NCBI RefSeq assembly: GCF_040892615.1
Contig: NZ_JBFRYC010000004.1
Span: 62,001 to 126,000 of the forward strand
Source of the DNA: Thioclava arctica
GTDB taxonomy: Bacteria; Pseudomonadota; Alphaproteobacteria; Rhodobacterales; Rhodobacteraceae
Direction: 5' to 3'
DNA length: 64,000 nucleotides
The position numbers and the translations under genes are program-made. This document shows, piece after piece, positions 59,062 through 64,000 of this stretch. The notes below the pieces were generated by a model. That model was not told where the DNA came from, ran no database searches, and saw only the letters and a list, made by a program, of their open reading frames with translations. Position 1 is the first letter of the stretch. The number at the start of each line of letters is the position of its first letter.

Positions 59062-60435
59062 TTACCGGTAGGTCACTTTTTTGACCGCTTCGACCACGTC
59101 GTCCGAGGTCAAAAGCGCCAGTTTTTCAAGGTTCGCCGCGTAGGGCATTGGCACATCCTTGCCGGCGCAATTAATCACGGGCGCATCGAGATAATCAAAC
59201 GCGCGCTCCATGATCACGGCACTCATATGATTGCCAAGCGAGGCGACGGGGAAGCCCTCTTCGACGGTCACGCAGCGATTGGTTTTCATCACGCTTGCAA
59301 GCACCGTGTCATAGTCGATAGGCCGCAGGGTGCGCAGGTCGATCACCTCGGCCTCGATCCCCTCTTTTGCAAGCTTTTCAGCAGCTTCCAGAGAATGGCT
59401 CATGCCGATACCCCAGCTGACGATGGTCACGTCTGCGCCTGTTCGCCAGACTTTCGCCTTGCCAAAGGGAATGGTGAAGTCCTCGATATCGGGCACTTCG
59501 AAGGTCCGCCCGTAAAGGATTTCATTTTCCAGGAAGATCACCGGGTTCGGATCCCGAATGGCCGATTTCAACAAACCCTTCGCATCGGCTGCCGAGTAGG
59601 GCTGCACGACCTTGAGACCCGGAATTTGCGCATACCACGCGCCGTAATCCTGAGAGTGCTGCGCGCCCACGCGGGCCGCTGCACCGTTGGGACCACGGAA
59701 CACCATCGGCGCCCCCATCTGACCGCCCGACATATACAGCGTCTTAGCGGCAGAGTTGATGATTTGGTCAATTGCCTGCATGGCGAAGTTGAAGGTCATG
59801 AACTCGACAATCGGGCGCAAACCGCCAAAGGCCGCGCCGACACCCAGACCGGCAAAGCCGTGCTCGGTAATCGGCGTATCAATCACCCGCTTGGCGCCGA
59901 ACTCATCCAGCAGACCTTGGGAAATCTTGTAGGCGCCTTGATATTCGGCCACCTCCTCGCCCATCAGGAAGACGTTTTCGTCGCGCCGCATTTCCTCGGC
60001 CATCGCATCGCGCAGCGCCTCGCGCACGGTCTGCGTTTTCATCGGTGTGCCTTCGGGCCAGTCGGGGCTGGTATCGGGGCGCGGAATGTCGGTGCTGTCA
60101 TCGGCTGACTTCGCTTGCGCGGGGGCAGAGGCGGGGGCCGCTGGCGCCGCCGCCTTGGGGGCCTCGGCGGCTTCGGCATCCGAAGCATCCTCGCCCTCTT
60201 CCAGCATCACCGCGATCGGGTCATTGACCTTCACGCCGCTTGTGCCTTCCGCGACCAGAATTTTACCCAAGACGCCCTCATCGACCGCCTCGAATTCCAT
60301 CGTGGCCTTATCGGTCTCAATCTCGGCCAGAATGTCACCGGCGGACACGGTGTCACCCTCTTTCTTGAGCCATTTTGCAAGCGTGCCTTCCTCCATCGTC
60401 GGAGACAGCGCGGGCATCAAAATCTTCGTTGCCAT
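59062..60435 (-). CDS. pdhB: Pyruvate dehydrogenase E1 beta with an N-terminal lipoyl domain
   Basis: 457 residues, about 130 more than an ordinary E1 beta because a lipoyl domain (ETDKATMEFE) and an Ala/Pro linker precede the catalytic part. The E1 beta part begins near 130 (TVREALRDAMAEEMRRDENVFLMGEEVAEYQGAYKISQGLL), with GAKRVIDTPITEHGFAGLGVGAA and AARVGAQHSQDYGAWYAQIPG. Alphaproteobacteria commonly have this fusion. It pairs with PdhA to decarboxylate pyruvate. Ten to twelve bases separate it from both neighbours. Confidence 0.95.
   Translation of the reverse strand: MATKILMPALSPTMEEGTLAKWLKKEGDTVSAGDILAEIETDKATMEFEAVDEGVLGKILVAEGTSGVKVNDPIAVMLEEGEDASDAEAAEAPKAAAPAAPASAPAQAKSADDSTDIPRPDTSPDWPEGTPMKTQTVREALRDAMAEEMRRDENVFLMGEEVAEYQGAYKISQGLLDEFGAKRVIDTPITEHGFAGLGVGAAFGGLRPIVEFMTFNFAMQAIDQIINSAAKTLYMSGGQMGAPMVFRGPNGAAARVGAQHSQDYGAWYAQIPGLKVVQPYSAADAKGLLKSAIRDPNPVIFLENEILYGRTFEVPDIEDFTIPFGKAKVWRTGADVTIVSWGIGMSHSLEAAEKLAKEGIEAEVIDLRTLRPIDYDTVLASVMKTNRCVTVEEGFPVASLGNHMSAVIMERAFDYLDAPVINCAGKDVPMPYAANLEKLALLTSDDVVEAVKKVTYR
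60186..60435 (-). repeat. Lipoyl-domain repeat, copy in pdhB
   Basis: Second copy of the near-identical lipoyl-domain coding segment; see pdhC. It probably arose by duplication within the operon and is kept alike by selection or gene conversion. Confidence 0.8.
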
Positions 60436-60447
60436 TGTTGTTCCCCC

Positions 60448-61473
60448 TCAGGCGTTCTGCGGCGCCGCATCGGCGTAAATGTCGGTCCAAAGCTCTTCGA
60501 GCGCGGGCTCGGGGCTTTCTTTGGCGAATTCGGCGGCCTCGTTCACGACGCCCTTGATCTCTTTGTCGATCGCCTTGAGGTCGTCTTCGGTCGCGTGATT
60601 TCCGGTCAGCAAAAGCTGGCGCACATGCTCAATCGCATCGCGCTCTTCGCGGATTTTCTGAACCTCTTCGCGGGTGCGATACTTCGCCGGGTCCGACATC
60701 GAGTGACCGCGATAGCGATAGGTCTTGATCTCAAGGATATACGGGCCCTTGCCCGAGCGGCAATGCGCCACGGCCTTTTCGCCCGCAGCCTTCACCGCCA
60801 GCACATCCATGCCATCAACCTCTTCGCCCGCGATGCCATAGGCAATGCCGCGCTCGTAGAAGTCGGGGGATTTCGTGGCGCGCTGAACGCTGGTGCCCAT
60901 TGCATATTGGTTATTCTCGATCACGAACACGACCGGCAAATCCCACAGCTGAGCCATGTTATAGGTCTCGGCCACCTGGCCCTGGTTGGCAGCGCCATCA
61001 CCGAAATAGGTGAAGGTGACGTTGTCATTGCCTTTGTATTTGTCGCTAAAAGCCAGCCCCGCGCCCAGCGGCACTTGGGCTGCCACGATGCCATGACCAC
61101 CGTAGAAATGCTTCTCTTTGCTGAACATGTGCATCGAGCCGCCCTTGCCCTTGGAATAGCCATCCTCGCGCCCGGTCAGTTCGGCCATGACGCCCTTGGG
61201 GTCCATTCCGCAGGCCAGCATATGGCCGTGATCGCGGTAAGAGGTGATGCGTTTGTCACCCTCTTTCGCCGCAGCCTCAAGGCCGACGACCACCGCTTCT
61301 TGCCCGATATAAAGGTGGCAAAAGCCCCCGATCAGGCCCATGCCATACAGCTGCCCGGCCTTTTCTTCAAAGCGCCGGATCAACAACATGTCGCGGTAAT
61401 ATTGGGTCAGTTCTTCGGCCGAGACGTTCGCGCCCGCTTTAGCGCTGCTCGCCGATCCTTTCCGTGCTGCCAT
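60448..61473 (-). CDS. pdhA: Pyruvate dehydrogenase E1 alpha
   Basis: Thiamine-diphosphate-binding subunit, 341 residues. GDGAANQGQVAETYNMAQLWDLPVVFVIENN is the ThDP/Mg site, and YRYRGHSMSDPAKYR is the loop over the active site. An Ala/Ser-rich start (MAARKGSASSAKAG) precedes the fold. First gene of pdhA-pdhB-pdhC; a GGGAGG site lies before the ATG. Confidence 0.95.
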   Translation of the reverse strand: MAARKGSASSAKAGANVSAEELTQYYRDMLLIRRFEEKAGQLYGMGLIGGFCHLYIGQEAVVVGLEAAAKEGDKRITSYRDHGHMLACGMDPKGVMAELTGREDGYSKGKGGSMHMFSKEKHFYGGHGIVAAQVPLGAGLAFSDKYKGNDNVTFTYFGDGAANQGQVAETYNMAQLWDLPVVFVIENNQYAMGTSVQRATKSPDFYERGIAYGIAGEEVDGMDVLAVKAAGEKAVAHCRSGKGPYILEIKTYRYRGHSMSDPAKYRTREEVQKIREERDAIEHVRQLLLTGNHATEDDLKAIDKEIKGVVNEAAEFAKESPEPALEELWTDIYADAAPQNA

Positions 61474-61637
61474 GGCTGCACCTCCCTTGATCGAGATAGT
61501 TCAATGTTAAACCATTCTATATAACACAGCCAACACGTTGGCAATGACCCCACGGCATCGCGGGATAGCAACAGCCATCACGATTCATCTAGGGCAGGGA
61601 AAGCGTGTGCATAGGAGGAATTTGGAAAACCCGCGCG

Positions 61638-61928
61638 CTAGCGGATCACGATCTCGTCCGAGCGCATTTCGCCCAACACATCGCGGGCCTGCTGATCAAG
61701 CAGATCAAGATCAAGGTAATCATCCGACAGGCGATGGGTCAGATTGGCCATTCGATCCACCTGCGCACGCAGATCGTCGCGCTCGGCACGCTTGGCATCA
61801 ATCTCGGCTTCGATCTGGGCGCGCTGCAAGATCCCAAAATGTCCCTGCACGGCTGCAAAGGCAAAATAAGCCCCCAGCACCACAGCAATGGTGAAAAAGA
61901 TCAGCGGCCCAACGGTGGGGCGTGTCAT
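61638..61928 (-). CDS. ftsB: FtsB/DivIC-type septum formation protein
   Basis: About 96 residues: one N-terminal membrane segment (VGPLIFFTIAVVLGAYFAFAAV), then a coiled-coil (RAQIEAEIDAKRAERDDLRAQVDRM) and the short C-terminal part (DYLDLDLLDQQARDVLGEMRSDEIVIR) typical of FtsB, which bridges FtsL and FtsQ in the divisome. The ATG at 61928 has AGGA eight bases upstream; an ATG at 61934 is also possible but sits too near that site. Placement beside pdhA is common in alphaproteobacteria. Confidence 0.88.
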   Translation of the reverse strand: MTRPTVGPLIFFTIAVVLGAYFAFAAVQGHFGILQRAQIEAEIDAKRAERDDLRAQVDRMANLTHRLSDDYLDLDLLDQQARDVLGEMRSDEIVIR

Positions 61929-62296
61929 CGTCATCGTCCTGCCTCGTCTTTCCGGCCTCGTTTATCCGGGCAGCCTATCGCAAGACTGCGCGCAGCCTCT
62001 TTGGGCCGTTGGTTCAAACCATGCCATAGCAGATTCGCCAAAGGAATCCCTCTCGCGATCAATTTTGAATAAAATCCGCTGCGCGGCGCAAATGCCGCGC
62101 TGAAATCGGGCGCGCCGCCCCGTTGATCGCCGCTGAGGCCCAAACCTGCGCGGGCGTCTTCTTTTGTAGGCGCGCTCTCTTTCTCTTTCACGTCCATTCA
62201 CTGCGCGCGAGGGTTTGGAACGATCGGACGGCGCAGTATCGGCGAGCACATTGCTGTCACCCTCTTGCATCCGGCGCAAAGGGATGACCCTATTTG
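61929..62296. other. Intergenic region between ftsB and the MFS gene
   Basis: About 365 bases, expected to contain divergent promoters. A leftward frame of 88 codons ending at the ftsB start was considered and not accepted. I see no RNA gene or clear operator. Confidence 0.45.
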
Positions 62297-63976
62297 ATGA
62301 CATCGCCGTTTTCTTCATCCCGCAGTTGGATGGTTCCAGTGCCGCAACGCTCTGTCTTGTCGCCTTTTCAAAATCCGACCTTTCGCGCGCTCTGGTCGGC
62401 GACGCTGTTTTCGAATCTGGGAACGCTGGTGCAGGCGGTGGGTGCGGGTTGGCTGATGGCCAGCCTGACGCCGTCGCAGGATATGGTAGCGTTGGTGCAA
62501 TCCTCTAACACCTTGCCAGTGGTTGTGTTGTCCCTCTTGGCCGGAGCGCTGGCGGATAATTTCAACCGCCGCCGGATCATGATCTTTGCGCAGGTTTTTG
62601 TCGTTCTGGTGTCGGTCGCATTGGCGCTATGCACTTGGGCGGGGCTGCTGACGCCTTGGTTGTTGCTGGGCTTTACCTTTTTGATCGGCTGCGGTGGGGC
62701 ACTGTTCAACCCGTCCTGGCAGGCTTCGATGGGCGATATCGTCGCGCGTGAAGATCTGTCAGCCGCGGTCAGCCTCAACAGCATGAGCTTCAACATGATG
62801 CGCAGCCTTGGTCCTGCGATCGGGGGGATCATCGTGGCGGCGGCGGGGGCTGCGGCGGCATTCGCGCTCAACGCGATCAGCTATTTGCCCCTGATCGCGA
62901 TCCTGTTTCGTTGGCGCCCCAGCTATCCCAGTGACCCGCTGCCGCGCGAGCCGCTGCGCCTCGCGCTTGGGGCCGGGCTGCGCTACGTCATCTTGTCTCC
63001 GGTGCTGTTGCGGGTCATGGGGCGCGGCGCCATCTTCGGGTTTGCCGCGATCTCGGTGCTGGCACTTTTGCCACTGGTCGTGCGTGATCTGTTGCACGGG
63101 ACGGCGCTTGATTACGGGATTGCGCTTGGGGCATTCGGACTGGGGGCGATTGGCGGCGTCGTGTTGAACGCGCCGCTGCGCGAGCGCTTCTCAAACGAGG
63201 TGGTCGTGCGGATATCCTTTATTGGGTTCGCGGTCGCGGTGGCGGCGCTGTCTGTCTCCAACTCGCTGGCGCTCAGTTGCCTCGCGCTGATCGTGGCGGG
63301 GCCGTTCTGGGTGCTGGCCTTGTCGCTGTTCAATGTCACGGTGCAACTGGCGACGCCGCGCTGGGTCGTCGGGCGGGCGCTTTCGCTGTATCAGACGGCG
63401 ACCTTTGGCGGCATGGCCAGCGGGGCCTGGGTCTGGGGCGTTCTGGCAAGCCATCAGGGGGTGAGCGTTGCACTGGCGACGGCCGCGTTCGTTCTGGTGA
63501 TCGGTGCCAGCTTGGGCGCTTGGTTACGCCTGGCAGAGTTCTCGACCGTCGATCTTGATCCGCTTGGGCAATTCGACGCGCCAGAGCCACAGCTTGATAT
63601 TCGCGCCCGCTCCGGCCCGATCCTCGTGCTGGTCGAATATGAAATCGACCCCAAAGACACCGCGCAGTTCATGGCGCTGATGCGCGCCCGGCGTCGCATT
63701 CGAATTCGCGACGGTGCGCGGCAATGGGGGCTGCTGCGCGACCTTGAAAATCCGCGCTACTGGATGGAGAGCTATCACGTCCCGACCTGGATCGAATATC
63801 TGCGTCACAACGCGCGGCGCACCAAGAATGATGCGCTGAACTATCAAGAGCTGTTGACGCTCCACCAAGGGCCTGAGCCGACGCCCCGCGTGCGCCGCCT
63901 GATCGAACGCCAGACCGTGCCACTGAAGGACGACACACCACCGCGCCCGCCGACGACCGAGCTGCCCGGCGTCTGA
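62297..63976 (+). CDS. MFS exporter with a C-terminal monooxygenase-like domain
   Basis: 559 residues. The first 400 form a 12-helix MFS transporter of the EntS/MFS_3 group: FRALWSATLFSNLGTLVQAVGAGWLM, then LADNFNRRRIMI (the loop 2-3 motif) and GDIVAREDLSAAVSLNSMSFNMMRSLGPAIGG. The last 130 or so are cytoplasmic; GPILVLVEYEIDPKDTAQFMALM and YWMESYHVPTWIEYLRHN resemble an antibiotic-biosynthesis-monooxygenase-type fold often seen at the end of this group. Substrate unknown, perhaps a siderophore or drug. The ATG at 62297 or at 62330 may be the start. Confidence 0.85.
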   Translation: MTSPFSSSRSWMVPVPQRSVLSPFQNPTFRALWSATLFSNLGTLVQAVGAGWLMASLTPSQDMVALVQSSNTLPVVVLSLLAGALADNFNRRRIMIFAQVFVVLVSVALALCTWAGLLTPWLLLGFTFLIGCGGALFNPSWQASMGDIVAREDLSAAVSLNSMSFNMMRSLGPAIGGIIVAAAGAAAAFALNAISYLPLIAILFRWRPSYPSDPLPREPLRLALGAGLRYVILSPVLLRVMGRGAIFGFAAISVLALLPLVVRDLLHGTALDYGIALGAFGLGAIGGVVLNAPLRERFSNEVVVRISFIGFAVAVAALSVSNSLALSCLALIVAGPFWVLALSLFNVTVQLATPRWVVGRALSLYQTATFGGMASGAWVWGVLASHQGVSVALATAAFVLVIGASLGAWLRLAEFSTVDLDPLGQFDAPEPQLDIRARSGPILVLVEYEIDPKDTAQFMALMRARRRIRIRDGARQWGLLRDLENPRYWMESYHVPTWIEYLRHNARRTKNDALNYQELLTLHQGPEPTPRVRRLIERQTVPLKDDTPPRPPTTELPGV

Positions 63977-63986
63977 GGGGGGCGAT

Positions 63987-64000
63987 GTGAAACGCGTCGG
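63987..64000 (+). CDS. Possible start of a further gene at the window edge
   Basis: A GTG codon follows GAGGGGGGCGAT eleven bases after the MFS stop and opens VKRV before the window ends. Too little is visible to judge. Confidence 0.2.

Noticed and set aside
61931..62197. 88-codon minus-strand frame ending at the ftsB start with an ATGA overlap
   Set aside because: The overlap is tempting, but no family pattern is visible and the composition looks like non-coding DNA. Conservation in relatives would be needed.
1..64000. CRISPR array, insertion sequence or transposase
   Set aside because: No regularly spaced repeats and no transposase-like frames were seen on either strand.

Overview
The window is chromosomal DNA of high G+C content from an alphaproteobacterium of the Rhodobacterales (Rhodobacteraceae). 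The grounds are a complete gene transfer agent (GTA) structural cluster of the Rhodobacter capsulatus type followed directly by cysE, the fabD-fabG-acpP-fabF-mltG block before it, a pyruvate dehydrogenase operon whose E1 beta subunit carries its own lipoyl domain, and an alphaproteobacterial SOS box (GTTC-N7-GTTC) before uvrA. The genus cannot be fixed from the sequence alone.

Layout. 1-352 is the 5' part of an unrecognised, probably exported acidic protein. 836-5385 is a five-gene Liv-type ABC transporter operon read on the minus strand (livK-livH-livM-livG-livF). 5927-7664 is a decayed two-partner secretion locus: the N-terminus of a TpsA exoprotein is joined out of frame to the barrel of a TpsB transporter, next to a sulfotransferase-like gene. 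8810-10622 holds two divergent Crp/Fnr-family regulators with a perfect FNR-type box between them. Next come a metallo-beta-lactamase-fold hydrolase, a rhodanese, SOS-regulated uvrA, two small envelope proteins, and a valine-catabolism operon on the minus strand (acyl-CoA dehydrogenase, 3-hydroxyisobutyryl-CoA hydrolase, mmsB). A methyltransferase, an aldehyde dehydrogenase, an amino-acid permease and a luciferase-like monooxygenase follow. 25229-25696 is an isolated unknown gene of lower G+C. Then come rpsF-rpsR-rplI, a degenerate RTX-like remnant, tig, tRNA-Leu(UAG), a Hint-like protein, a stand-alone nnrD, glnB-glnA, an HxlR regulator, a truncated haemoglobin and a small glyoxalase-related protein.

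35608-42130 is fatty-acid synthesis plus mltG, interrupted by a membrane diguanylate cyclase. 42200-56792 is the GTA cluster, genes g1 to g15 in canonical order with no visible disruption: terminase, portal, protease, capsid, head-tail connectors, tail tube, tape measure and baseplate. The cluster is preceded by a promoter-like sequence and a textbook intrinsic terminator in its leader, and it contains at least two further terminator-like hairpins between structural genes. This layout would require transcription to read through several terminators and fits control by processive anti-termination. cysE, the pdhA-pdhB-pdhC operon, ftsB and an MFS exporter complete the window.

The most interesting points are the terminator architecture of the GTA operon, the adjacent I-site-containing diguanylate cyclase, the collapsed two-partner secretion locus with a 14-bp inverted repeat at its breakpoint, and the Crp/Fnr pair sharing an FNR box. 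No CRISPR array, insertion sequence, integrase or replication origin was seen. All calls rest on reading the sequence and protein motifs; no database search was run.
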